64,000 nucleotides of DNA from Neobacillus sp. YX16 (GCF_030123505.1 NZ_CP126115.1:820001-884000), one strand, 5' to 3'. Counted from the first letter of the stretch, positions 54,135 to 62,674 are shown. The notes: generated by a model not told the origin, from the letters alone. Translations and numbers: made by a program.

Positions 54135-55610
54135 ATGTCAAATGTTAAAGTGGATAATAGTAATCAATACAACAAAGCGAAATTATGGCAAATTGGTTTG
54201 TTTACATTAAATAATACCTCAACCAATCTTCATTTGTTTGTATTAGGTTTTGTCACTTATTATGCAACTGGAATAGCTGGACTCGCAGTAATGCTGGTAA
54301 GTTCGCTATTAATGGCAGCGCGGTTATTTGATGGGATAATCGATCCTGCGATTGGCTTTATCATTGACAAAACAGAGGGGAAATTCGGAAAATTTACGCC
54401 GTTAATTGTAATCGGTAATATTATTTCAGCAGGTACTATACTAGCGATCTATAATGTAACTCATCATTTACCAGCGTCTACTCAATTTCTTTTCTTTACT
54501 GCGATGTTAATTGTAAACAAAATCGGTTATTCATTACAAACAAGTGTGACAAAGGCTGCACAAACGGTTTTGACGAATGATCCAAAGCAGCGCCCATTAT
54601 ATGCAATTTTTGACGGAGTTTATAATGCTGCACTTTTCACAGGCGGACAAATTTACGTTTCTGCTGTTCTAATGGTAAAGCACGGTGGGTTTAATCTTGG
54701 TTTGTTTACGGAATTAAATGGTTATGGACTTCTTCTTTCTGCAGTATTTGCGGTACTAGCAATCGTAGGTATTTGGTCAAAAGATAAGAAGGAATTTTAT
54801 GGTTTAGCAGAAGAAGGAACTCAAACCACTCTTCGTGAATATTGGGGAGTTATTAAAGGAAACAGACCATTACAAATGCTATCTCTTTCGGCGTCTTTTG
54901 ATAAACTAGCAACTAGTATTCTTCGTTATTCCGTAGTTGGAGTTATGTTGTTTGGTATTTTGCTAGGAGATTATGCATTAAGCGGAAAAATTGGTCTTAT
55001 TACATTAGTACCAGTTTTATTGATCACCTTCTTAGTAGTCGGAATTGCAAGAAAGACAGGTTTAAAGAAATCCTATGTTACTTCGGCCTGGATCGGAATG
55101 CTTTCCTTCTTGGGGTTGATTGCTCTATTCTTATTCATTGATCCTGCTTCGGTTTCACTTTCTAATATCGGTGTTGCCACTATTCTTTTCATAGTCTTAT
55201 ATTCATTAGCCTTGGGCTTTGGAGGCATTCCAACAACACTTGTTGTTCCTATGATTGCCGATGTTTCGGACTATGAAACACATAAATCAGGTCGTTATGT
55301 ACCGGGTATGATGGGCACGATTTTCTCATTCATTGATCAGCTCGTTTCATCTTTAGCTCCAACAATCGTAGGTGCTATTGTTGGTATCATCGGTTATAAA
55401 GAAAAATTCCCTGAGGTTGGGGAAGCTTTAACTTCACCATTGTTTGTTGTAACCTTATTACTGGCATTCGGTTTACCAGCACTATGTTTGTTAGTTTCCA
55501 TTACAGCAATGAAATTCTATAAACTAGATCATAAAGAAATGGAAAAAATTCAATCTGGTATTGCTGAAATGAAAGCAAATGGGAAAAAAGATAATAAAGT
55601 TGCAATTTAA
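54135..55610 (+). CDS. GPH-family sugar:cation symporter, third copy (divergent)
   Basis: 491 residues, 12 helices. GPH pattern: MAARLFDGIIDPAIGFIIDK then GKFGKFTPLIVIG, and VADVSDYETHKSGRYVPGMMGT-like C-terminal motif (IADVSDYETHKSGRY). It differs clearly from the 40763/42537 pair, so it may carry a different glycoside. Under ROK operator 4. GGGGGCGAAATC precedes the ATG. Confidence 0.87.
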   Translation: MSNVKVDNSNQYNKAKLWQIGLFTLNNTSTNLHLFVLGFVTYYATGIAGLAVMLVSSLLMAARLFDGIIDPAIGFIIDKTEGKFGKFTPLIVIGNIISAGTILAIYNVTHHLPASTQFLFFTAMLIVNKIGYSLQTSVTKAAQTVLTNDPKQRPLYAIFDGVYNAALFTGGQIYVSAVLMVKHGGFNLGLFTELNGYGLLLSAVFAVLAIVGIWSKDKKEFYGLAEEGTQTTLREYWGVIKGNRPLQMLSLSASFDKLATSILRYSVVGVMLFGILLGDYALSGKIGLITLVPVLLITFLVVGIARKTGLKKSYVTSAWIGMLSFLGLIALFLFIDPASVSLSNIGVATILFIVLYSLALGFGGIPTTLVVPMIADVSDYETHKSGRYVPGMMGTIFSFIDQLVSSLAPTIVGAIVGIIGYKEKFPEVGEALTSPLFVVTLLLAFGLPALCLLVSITAMKFYKLDHKEMEKIQSGIAEMKANGKKDNKVAI

Positions 55611-55660
55611 TTTAGTTGAAATTTGGAACCCTGGCGAATGCTGGGGTTTTATTGCATAAG

Positions 55661-55832
55661 GTTGTTTTAGTTAATTGTTGTTTAAATCCTAAAGCCGATT
55701 TTAACGTGCAACTATCTATTTTGTGCTTGATTAAGCTTGCAAGCTCTTTTCTTACAAGGCAATGTAGAAACAAAACTTAGCTAATACAAGGGCTTTTAAG
55801 ATAAAGATGAAATAAAGTTTAAGAAAAGAGCC
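55661..55832 (+). repeat. Palindromic repeat family A, copy 2
   Basis: Shares TAAAGCCGATTTTAACG, CTATTTTGTGCTTGA, AAGCTCTTTTCTTAC and terminal AAGTTTAAGAAAAGAGCC with the other copies. About 172 bp, non-coding. Confidence 0.75.
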
Positions 55833-55855
55833 AAATAAAAAAACCAATTCACATT

Positions 55856-55957
55856 TTATTTGCGTGAATTGGTTACAATTGGTTCGTGCGTATCAAATGG
55901 TAAGTACTTTGAGTTCTTCTCAAACTTCTCAATTAATTTTAACAAAACCTTTTTCAT
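55856..55957 (-). CDS. Putative 33-residue small protein under tandem cre sites
   Basis: ATG 55957 has GGGGGG eight bases upstream. The peptide begins MKKVLLKLIEKFEKNSKYLP, an amphipathic basic helix, and ends in THEPIVTNSRK. It has its own sigma-A promoter (TTGTGA-17-GATAAT) and a terminator stem (CCAATTCAC/GTGAATTGG, 55843-55871) overlapping its 3' end with T-rich tail. The complete transcription signals suggest a real small gene; function unknown. The 91-codon frame on the other strand looks spurious. Confidence 0.5.
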   Translation of the reverse strand: MKKVLLKLIEKFEKNSKYLPFDTHEPIVTNSRK

Positions 55958-55987
55958 GTGTTTAACCCCCCGTGATTTGATACTCTT

Positions 55988-56057
55988 ATTATCAGATATT
56001 CGGGTACTTTTCACAATGTTGGTGAAAACGGAAACAAAGGCAATGAAAACGAGAACA
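55988..56057 (-). promoter_or_regulatory. Promoter with two strong cre-like sites for the small gene
   Basis: On the minus strand -35 TTGTGA (56016-56011), 17 bases, -10 GATAAT (55993-55988). On the plus strand TGAAAACGGAAACA (56023-56036) and TGAAAACGAGAACA (56044-56057) each match 13 of 14 cre positions, upstream of -35, where CcpA usually activates. Confidence 0.6.
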
Positions 56058-56155
56058 ATGTTGGTGAAAGCGTGTGTCAGCGCCTATTTCCTTATATTTA
56101 CTCCGTTTTTCTTTCTTTTTCATTGTTTTAAATGATTGGAAAGCATTTACAAGAA

Positions 56156-56185
56156 AAAAACCCCTCAGTTATTGAGGGATAAACT
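56156..56185 (-). terminator. Terminator of the second ROK gene
   Basis: Stem CCCTCA/TGAGGG with a T run, overlapping the stop codon. Confidence 0.85.
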
Positions 56186-57362
56186 CTTGTTGAGTTTTGG
56201 ATTCTTCAAAAGCTAAGCTTAACTCTTTAATTTCTAAAAAGTTCTTAATTGCTAAGGCACAAGCGCCCATACTGCAAGCATTTTTACCAAATTCTGAAAT
56301 CTGTAGTTTCCGATATTGACCCACCGTTGATGTTAGATGTGCTTTAATTTCTTCTAATGCGTTCGGATATAATCGAAGCAGTTCACTATTAATCACTAAA
56401 ATCTCTGGATTATAGAGGTTGATAATATTATTAAGTCCATATGATAGAAACTTTATATAATCCTTCATTAACCTATTGGTGACTGGATCCTGCTCTATGA
56501 ACCATTGATGGATGTGTTCATAGGTTACCTCTATATTGTTATGACTCTCAGACAGTTTTTTTACAAAACTTGATTCAGAGGCGTATTGTTCCCAGCATCC
56601 TAAATTTCCACATCTGCAGGGAAGACCATCTGGAACGATAATCATATGGCCAATCTCGCCTGCATAGCCATCGCAGCCTTTAAGTAATTTACTATTTACC
56701 ATAATTCCTAGACCAATTCCCGAATACAAACTAACAGATAATAAGTTTTCACTTTGATAATGTTTATAAACGATCTCAGCGAAAGAACACAAGTTAGCGT
56801 TATTTTCCACAAAGATAGTGATACCGGTTTCATTTTGGAGATCAGTTTTTAAATCTTTATTATGCCATTGATGGTAAGGGACAAAATAGATGGTTTCATC
56901 GTTATTTACGATTCCGTGTATTCCAATGACTACTCCGATTAAGCCATATCGTGCATGTGAACATTTCTCTTTATAAATGGTAATTTGTTTTGCCAACCAT
57001 TTTAGAATCAAAACATAATCAGACGTTTCCATCACGATTGAATGGGTGTGCAGTGGAGTACCGCTGATATCAGATAAGGTAAAAGTAATAGTATTCTTAT
57101 CTAGGTCAATTCCTAACGCAAATCCTGCTTGTTTGTTAATCGAAAGCATAATAGGTCTTCTGCCTAGGTTCTTATGCTCAGCTTGAGTTTCAATAAGTAA
57201 TTCCTCAGCTAATAATTCAGCTGCCTGTACTGAAATGGTTGCTTTATTTAGGCCAGTAATCTTTGCTAAATCTGCACGAGATATAAGGCCGTGTTCAATT
57301 ATTTTACTAATGATTAATGATCGATTTATCTTTTTTATAAATGATGCATCTCCGGTGACCAT
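56169..57362 (-). CDS. ROK-family transcriptional repressor (XylR-like), copy 2
   Basis: 397 residues, ATG 57362 with AGGAGG eight bases upstream. Winged helix LISRADLAKITGLNKATISV, sugar fold FALGIDLDKNTIT, zinc motif PCRCGNLGCWEQYAS. Same length and architecture as copy 1 at 44014. Divergent from the larA operon across operator 5 and next to the third symporter, so each ROK copy may serve one half of the cluster. Confidence 0.9.
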   Translation of the reverse strand: MVTGDASFIKKINRSLIISKIIEHGLISRADLAKITGLNKATISVQAAELLAEELLIETQAEHKNLGRRPIMLSINKQAGFALGIDLDKNTITFTLSDISGTPLHTHSIVMETSDYVLILKWLAKQITIYKEKCSHARYGLIGVVIGIHGIVNNDETIYFVPYHQWHNKDLKTDLQNETGITIFVENNANLCSFAEIVYKHYQSENLLSVSLYSGIGLGIMVNSKLLKGCDGYAGEIGHMIIVPDGLPCRCGNLGCWEQYASESSFVKKLSESHNNIEVTYEHIHQWFIEQDPVTNRLMKDYIKFLSYGLNNIINLYNPEILVINSELLRLYPNALEEIKAHLTSTVGQYRKLQISEFGKNACSMGACALAIKNFLEIKELSLAFEESKTQQEFIPQ

Positions 57363-57420
57363 ATAAAGCACCTCCTATGTTAATTTCTAATGAAAAATGG
57401 GTAATTGCAGTTCATAACAA

Positions 57421-57544
57421 TTGACGTAAATAATCCATAATGTTATTATACAGGTAATTAGTTTGTTTGGTAAACAAATTAAATTACTATATTAAAATTA
57501 TTTTCCAAACAAATCTTTTTTATTTACTTTTGAAAGGGATTACA
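57421..57544 (+). promoter_or_regulatory. Promoter, ROK operator 5 and cre-like site of the larA operon
   Basis: -35 TTGACG (57421-57426), 17 bases, -10 TATTAT (57444-57449); operator TTAGTTTGTTT-GGT-AAACAAATTAA (57458-57482); cre-like TGAAAGGGATTACA (57531-57544). Confidence 0.82.
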
Positions 57545-57628
57545 CACTTTTTTCTGACAGAAAAAAGTACATACATGGAATAATATCCCTTGAGGAACAC
57601 TTAAGTAGAAAAGGAGTGAAACAGATAA

Positions 57629-58897
57629 ATGGGTATTCTACAGGACTTATTAAAAGATATTCCAGTGCCAAAAATGGCAAAAGTGAAAGTGAAATTTGAT
57701 GATACGAAAATTGATAATTTAGAACAGGCTTTGATGGAGAAATTGCAGCAGGAGCATATTCGGGCATCGGTTCAGCCTGGAATGGAAATTGCGTTAGCGG
57801 TTGGAAGCAGGGGGCTTGATCGTCTCGTGGAATTAACTGCAGTGACCGTTAAATTTCTAAAAGAACTTGGAGCAAAGCCTTTTATTGTACCTAGTATGGG
57901 CAGTCATGGTGGTGCAACAGCTGAGGGACAGCGTGAGGTATTAGCTCATCTTGGTGTAACGGAAGAAAGCGTCGGCTGTGAAATTCGTTCTTCCATGGAA
58001 GTGATAAAAATCGGTGAACTGCCTAATGGCTTACCTGTATATGTTGATCAATATGCTGCAAACGCAGATGGTATTGTTGTAATCAACCGCATTAAACCGC
58101 ATACGGCATTCCGCGGCCCCGTTGAAAGTGGCATTATGAAGATGATTAGTATAGGTTTGGGTAAGCAAAGAGGTGCCGAGGCTTGTCATCAGTTGGGCTT
58201 TAAATATATGGCAGAAAACGTGCCGGCGATGGCAAAAATGATTATGGAGAAAAAGCCATTTCTTTTTGGTGTGGCAACGATAGAAAACGCATTTGATAAG
58301 GTCGCAGTGGTGGATGTGCTATCTCCAGAAGAAATTATTAATCGAGAGGCAGACCTTCAGGCAAAAGCGAAAGAATTATTACCGAAGCTTTTCTTTGAAC
58401 AATTAGAAGTCCTTGTCATTGATCAAATTGGGAAGAACATCTCGGGTGATGGTATGGACCCTAATATTACTGGTCGATATCCTACTCCTTACGCGCACGG
58501 AGGACCAGATGTTAACAAAATGGTTGTGCTCGGTTTAACTCCGCAAACAGAGGGAAATGCCAATGGCGTGGGAACGGCGGATTTTACAACGCAGCGTTTA
58601 GTGGACAGGATGGATTTAGAAGTAACCTATGCCAATGGATTAACTTCAACAGTTGTAGCACCAACCAAAATTGCAACTACATTGCCAAATGATCGTGAAG
58701 CGATACAAGCGGCAGTAAAAACAAGTAATATTTTAGATTTTAACAAAGTAAAAATGGTCCGCATAAAAAATACTTTAGAGTTAAGTGAAATCGAAGTATC
58801 TGAAGCTTTAATTGAATATGTGAAACAGCATCCAAATATGGAGCTGACTTCAGAGCTATATGACTTACCATTTGACGAAAAAGGGAACTTATTTTAA
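57629..58897 (+). CDS. larA: LarA-superfamily nickel-pincer racemase/epimerase (probable D-gluconate/D-mannonate 2-epimerase)
   Basis: 422 residues, close to LarA length. The nickel-pincer site is recognisable: His93 in SMGSHGGATAEG, His158 in NRIKPHTAFRG, Lys171 in ESGIMKMISIG (the lysine that would carry the pincer) and His187 in EACHQLGF. Spacing (65, 13, 16) parallels the His108/His174/Lys184/His200 set of the lactate enzyme. LarA homologues are known to act on lactate, malate, hydroxyglutarate, phenyllactate and gluconate. Context (SDR, gluconokinase, 6PGDH, UxaC) points to C2 epimerisation of mannonate to gluconate. AAGGAGTGAAACAGATAA precedes the ATG. Substrate is inference. Confidence 0.87.
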   Translation: MGILQDLLKDIPVPKMAKVKVKFDDTKIDNLEQALMEKLQQEHIRASVQPGMEIALAVGSRGLDRLVELTAVTVKFLKELGAKPFIVPSMGSHGGATAEGQREVLAHLGVTEESVGCEIRSSMEVIKIGELPNGLPVYVDQYAANADGIVVINRIKPHTAFRGPVESGIMKMISIGLGKQRGAEACHQLGFKYMAENVPAMAKMIMEKKPFLFGVATIENAFDKVAVVDVLSPEEIINREADLQAKAKELLPKLFFEQLEVLVIDQIGKNISGDGMDPNITGRYPTPYAHGGPDVNKMVVLGLTPQTEGNANGVGTADFTTQRLVDRMDLEVTYANGLTSTVVAPTKIATTLPNDREAIQAAVKTSNILDFNKVKMVRIKNTLELSEIEVSEALIEYVKQHPNMELTSELYDLPFDEKGNLF

Positions 58898-58916
58898 AAC
58901 TAGGGAGAGTTGAAAT

Positions 58917-59687
58917 ATGAAAAATTTATTCGATTTAACAGGAAAAACAGCGGTAGCAGTTGGCGGTAACGGTGTATTAGGTTCAGCAATGGCAAAGGGT
59001 TTGGCGGATCACGGTGCGAAAGTAGCGATTGTTGGCCGTAACTTAGAAACAGCAGAAGCAGTTGTGAAAGAAATTATTGAAAATGGCGGGGAAGCCAAGG
59101 CATTCCAAGCAGATGTTAGTTCAAAGGATTCTTTGGTTAAAGTGGCAAATGAAATTGAACAATGGTCAGGCGGCTGGGATATTCTATTGAATGCACCAGG
59201 CACCAACAGCCCAACTCCATTTTTTGAATTAGATATGGACGAGTACGATAAAATTATGGATATTAACTTAAAAGGTATTGTCATGACTTGCCAGATCTTT
59301 GCTAAACGTATGATTGAGCAAGAAAGAAAAGGAAGTATTATCAATATTTCATCCGTTTCTTCTACAACTCCTTTATCAAGAGTATTTACGTATTCTGTTT
59401 CAAAAGCAGGACTTAATAGTGTCACTCAATTCCTAGCTCGTGAATTTGCAACAAGCGGGATTCGTGTCAATGCCATTATTCCAGGGTTCTTCCCAGCAGA
59501 ACAAAACCGTAAAATTTTGGATAAAGACAGAATTGCATCCATTATGGGTCATACTCCTATGGAACGCTTTGGAGAGGCTGAAGAACTTCAAGGCACTACA
59601 GTATTCCTTGCCTCTGAACAAGCTTCTAGCTTTGTGACTGGCGCTCTTATTCGAGTAGACGGCGGTTTTGGAGCCATGACAATTTAA
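58917..59687 (+). CDS. SDR-family oxidoreductase, probable D-fructuronate reductase (UxuB-like)
   Basis: 256 residues of classical SDR: cofactor motif VGGNGVLGSAMAKGL, NAG-equivalent LLNAPGTNSP, catalytic Ser in NISSVSSTTPLS and YSVSKAGLNS (YxxxK), then VNAIIPGFFPAEQNRK, ending VDGGFGAM. In B. subtilis the uxuB-type mannonate oxidoreductase is an SDR, and the FPAEQNR segment fits that branch. It lies 19 bases after larA, before larE. Expected reaction: fructuronate + NAD(P)H to mannonate. The exact substrate is inferred. Confidence 0.82.
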   Translation: MKNLFDLTGKTAVAVGGNGVLGSAMAKGLADHGAKVAIVGRNLETAEAVVKEIIENGGEAKAFQADVSSKDSLVKVANEIEQWSGGWDILLNAPGTNSPTPFFELDMDEYDKIMDINLKGIVMTCQIFAKRMIEQERKGSIINISSVSSTTPLSRVFTYSVSKAGLNSVTQFLAREFATSGIRVNAIIPGFFPAEQNRKILDKDRIASIMGHTPMERFGEAEELQGTTVFLASEQASSFVTGALIRVDGGFGAMTI

Positions 59688-59742
59688 TTTACACATATAG
59701 CGTTATGCCACTCAATATCTTGTATAGTGGGTGGCTTTTAAA

Positions 59743-59922
59743 AGCTCTTTTCTTAAACTTTGTTGCTTTCGGAGATACAAACACGTGAATGAGTTATAAA
59801 TTATTGCGTATAGCCTTCAAAAGTAAGAAAAGAGCCTGCAAACTTAATTTCAAGCACAAAATAGTTTGTTCCGCGTTAAAATCGGCTTTAGGATTTTAAC
59901 AACAAACTTTACGAAAACAGCC
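59743..59922 (-). repeat. Palindromic repeat family A, copy 3 (inverted, longest)
   Basis: Reverse-complement copy of the element at 51694 and 55661. It runs from GCTCTTTTCTTAAACTTTGT at the left to TTACGAAAACAGCC at the right, with the hairpin GTTAAAATC/GATTTTAAC and outer stem GCTCTTTTCTTA/TAAGAAAAGAGC. It separates the SDR from larE inside the presumed operon. Confidence 0.75.
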
Positions 59923-59953
59923 TTTAAAAATTTTTGGGGAAGGAGAGTAGACC

Positions 59954-60763
59954 ATGTTAACAGAGAAATATAAGAAATTACAGTCGATTCTCCAAGAAAT
60001 GGAAACAGTGGTTGTAGCATTCTCAGGTGGTGTGGATAGTACTTTTTTATTAAAAGCAGCTGTTGAGACATTAGGTGAAGAACATGTTCTTGCTGTAACA
60101 GCCGACTCGGAAACCTATCCCTCTAGTGAGCTTTTAGAGGCAAAAGAATTAGCTGAAAGAATCGGAGTCAAACACCAAGTGATTGAAACCTCTGAATTAG
60201 CGATTCCTGGTTACGCAGAGAATAATAAGAATCGATGCTATTTTTGTAAAAGCAGTTTATTTGATCATTTGATTCCTGTAATGGAAGAAAAGGGTTTTAA
60301 TAATGTTATCTATGGTGTGATTGCAGACGACATGAACGAACATCGTCCAGGTATGCAAGCGGCTAAGGAAAAGGGAATACGCGGGCCATTGCTTGAAGCA
60401 AACCTATTCAAACAAGAAATAAGGGAGCTTTCACAGCAGTTTAATCTGCCAACCTGGGATAAACCTTCGTTTGCTTGTTTATCTTCAAGAATTGCTTACG
60501 GAGAGTACATCACAAAAGAAAAGCTGACCAATGTTGAAAAAGCAGAAGCTTACCTAAAGAGCTTGAATATTCGTCAAGTACGGGTTAGAACGCATCAAGA
60601 AATTGCGAGGATTGAAGTAGAGCCGAATGATATGAAGATCGTTCTCGAACATCACGATTCGATTGTCAGAGAGCTCCAAGATTACGGCTATAAATATATT
60701 ACATTAGATTTACTCGGATATAAGAGCGGCAGTATGAATAAAGTTCTTTCAAATCTAGGTTAG
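59954..60763 (+). CDS. larE: LarE, sulfur-inserting enzyme of nickel-pincer cofactor synthesis
   Basis: 269 residues. PP-loop ATPase motif FSGGVDSTFLLK at residue 24. Cys175 in PSFACLSSRIAYG corresponds to the sulfur-donating cysteine of the lactobacillus enzyme. Cys95 and Cys98 in NRCYFCKSSLF form a CxxC that, with Cys175, gives the three-Cys pattern of [4Fe-4S]-containing LarE, suggesting a catalytic and not sacrificial enzyme (inference). It adds sulfur to the pyridinium bis-carboxylate made by LarB. A terminator-like hairpin (60786) follows, so downstream genes may have a separate promoter. Confidence 0.9.
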   Translation: MLTEKYKKLQSILQEMETVVVAFSGGVDSTFLLKAAVETLGEEHVLAVTADSETYPSSELLEAKELAERIGVKHQVIETSELAIPGYAENNKNRCYFCKSSLFDHLIPVMEEKGFNNVIYGVIADDMNEHRPGMQAAKEKGIRGPLLEANLFKQEIRELSQQFNLPTWDKPSFACLSSRIAYGEYITKEKLTNVEKAEAYLKSLNIRQVRVRTHQEIARIEVEPNDMKIVLEHHDSIVRELQDYGYKYITLDLLGYKSGSMNKVLSNLG

Positions 60764-60785
60764 TAAGGTACTTAATTTTAAAGGA

Positions 60786-60812
60786 GGCTTTGGGGAAAAT
60801 CCAAAGCCTTTT
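60786..60812 (+). terminator. Hairpin terminator or attenuator between larE and gntK
   Basis: Stem GGCTTTGG/CCAAAGCC with T run; partial readthrough would link both halves of the operon. Confidence 0.75.
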
Positions 60813-60892
60813 CTATTAATGTAATAGAAATGACAATAATAGACAATTATAGTAGACAACATATATATTGTTATTTGAAAAGGAAGATGAGT

Positions 60893-62365
60893 ATGCCAAG
60901 AGAGTTTGTAATTGGGCTTGATATCGGAACGACAAGTGTAAAAGCCTGTGTATTTCACTTAAATGGAAAATTAGCTTCAGAAGCAGAAAAAATGAACACC
61001 TTTCAATATCCCCAGCAAGGCTGGTCGGAACAAGACCCAGTTGAAATTGAGCGTTCAGCTGTCCTCGCCATTCGGGAAGCGATTGAAAAGGCAGGGGTCG
61101 AAAAGGATGATTTGATCGCTTTAGGATTTTCAGCTGCGATGCATTCCCTTATTTGTGTTCACGAAGACGGAAGACCTCTGTCTCCTGCCATTATTTGGGC
61201 GGATGGCAGAAGCACAGGACAAGCAGAAACCATAAAGAAAACGATTGGAAGCCATGTTTACGCAAAAACAGGAACACCAATCCATCCGATGACTCCGTTT
61301 TTAAAATTACTATGGATGAAAGAAACAAAATATCAGCCTTACTTTGAAGCGACTTTCTTTATGTCGATAAAAGAGTATTTAATTCAATGCTGGTTTAATG
61401 AACGTGTAATCGATTATTCTATGGCGTCAGCGACAGGATTATTCAATCCTCAGACTCTTGAATGGGAACAGGAATTGCTCGAGTTAACAGGTATTAAGAA
61501 GGAACAGTTATCCGAAATCGTTCCTCCAACAAAAGTGTTAGCGGGTCTAGATAGAGAAATTGCTGAGGAAATGGGAATTAATCCAGAAATGCCATTTGTA
61601 ATGGGTGCTGCCGACGGCCAGCTGGCGAACCTTGGGATTGGAGCAATTTTACCTGGTGAAGTTGCGGTTTCCGTTGGTACAAGCGGTGCAATCAGACAAA
61701 TCAATCAAGGGGTAAAAATTGATGAAAATCAAGAAACATTTTGTTACTCCTTTACAGCAGATTCATCGATTGTAGGCGGTCCGACAAATAACGGCGGTAT
61801 CGTTTTACAATGGTTAAAAGATCTTCTAAATGACCAAAGGGATTTTAAGGATTTCTTAGGGGATGCAGAAAAGGTTGCTCCTGGTGCAGAGGGAATTCTA
61901 TTCCTGCCTTACTTAAATGGGGAAAGAGCGCCAATCTGGAATCAAGAGGCAAAAGGCAATTTTTATGGAGTTTCGATTACCCATAAAAAAGAGCATTTTA
62001 TTCGAGCAGTCCTTGAAGGAATCACTTTTAATCTCTATCAAATCGGGAAAGCGCTGGAAAGGCTGGCGGGCGAGCCTAAAAAAATCTACGTTAACGGTGG
62101 ATTGGCAAGGTCACCGCTCTGGCTGCAAATGATGGCTGACATTTTTGAAGCGGAAATTTTTGTCTCAGAAAGTCATCACAGTGCCGCATGGGGAGCTGCA
62201 TGGACCGCTTTAGTGGGCATTGGTAAAGTGGATTCTTTTGATGAAATCAAAAAGAATATTCCAATGGGCAGTGGTGTTGCACCTAATAAAGAAAACAGTA
62301 AACGATATAAAGCGATATATGAAAACTATGAAAAGCTTGCTAAGGAAATGGTAAAGTTTTTCTAA
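60893..62365 (+). CDS. gntK: Gluconokinase (FGGY family)
   Basis: 490 residues. FGGY signature residues: GLDIGTTSVKACVFHLNGKL at the N-terminus, PAIIWADGRSTGQ, MTPFLKLLWMKE, GAADGQLANLGIGA, PTNNGGIVLQWLKD, and late FLPYLNGERAPIWN and YVNGGLARSPLWLQMMADI. This pattern is the Bacillus-type gluconokinase more than xylulokinase. Phosphorylates gluconate to 6-phosphogluconate, the substrate of gndA. ATG 60893 is eight bases after AAGGAAG; ATG 60887 is also possible. Confidence 0.88.
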   Translation: MPREFVIGLDIGTTSVKACVFHLNGKLASEAEKMNTFQYPQQGWSEQDPVEIERSAVLAIREAIEKAGVEKDDLIALGFSAAMHSLICVHEDGRPLSPAIIWADGRSTGQAETIKKTIGSHVYAKTGTPIHPMTPFLKLLWMKETKYQPYFEATFFMSIKEYLIQCWFNERVIDYSMASATGLFNPQTLEWEQELLELTGIKKEQLSEIVPPTKVLAGLDREIAEEMGINPEMPFVMGAADGQLANLGIGAILPGEVAVSVGTSGAIRQINQGVKIDENQETFCYSFTADSSIVGGPTNNGGIVLQWLKDLLNDQRDFKDFLGDAEKVAPGAEGILFLPYLNGERAPIWNQEAKGNFYGVSITHKKEHFIRAVLEGITFNLYQIGKALERLAGEPKKIYVNGGLARSPLWLQMMADIFEAEIFVSESHHSAAWGAAWTALVGIGKVDSFDEIKKNIPMGSGVAPNKENSKRYKAIYENYEKLAKEMVKFF

Positions 62366-62375
62366 AAGAGGTCTC

Positions 62376-62628
62376 TGAAGGACAAATCTGGTGAAAGAAC
62401 CAAGGGATTTGTCCTTCATCAAGGCAATGAAGGACAAAACTGGTGAAGGAACCAAGGGATTTGTCCTTCATCAAGGCAATGAAGGACAAAACTGGTGAAG
62501 GAACCAGGGGATTTGTCCTTCATCAAGGCAATGAAGGACAAATCTGGTGAAGGAACCAAGGGATTTGTCCTTCATCAAGGCAATGAAGGACAAATCTGAT
62601 GAAGGAACCAGGAGATTTGTCCTTCATA
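62376..62628. repeat. Five tandem 52-bp palindromic units
   Basis: Units start at 62376, 62428, 62480, 62532 and 62584, exactly 52 bases apart. Each has a stem GAAGGACAAATC/GATTTGTCCTTC (12 bp; AAAC variant in two units) around a GGTGAAGGAACC loop that can pair GGT/ACC. The joining piece is ATCAAGGCAAT. The array lies between gntK and larB in the same operon; no frame is open through all units. Confidence 0.9.
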
Positions 62629-62674
62629 AAGGATATTGTATAGAATCATAATAGAAATAAAAGGGGGGAATCGA

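Noticed and set aside
55860..56135. 91-codon plus-strand frame
   Set aside because: No good ribosome site, overlaps the terminator of the minus-strand small gene and the cre array; composition is not protein-like.
62636..62674. Upstream extension of larB to 62636
   Set aside because: The ATG at 62675 has a strong ribosome site and begins the LarB N-terminus; the extension overlaps the end of the repeat region.
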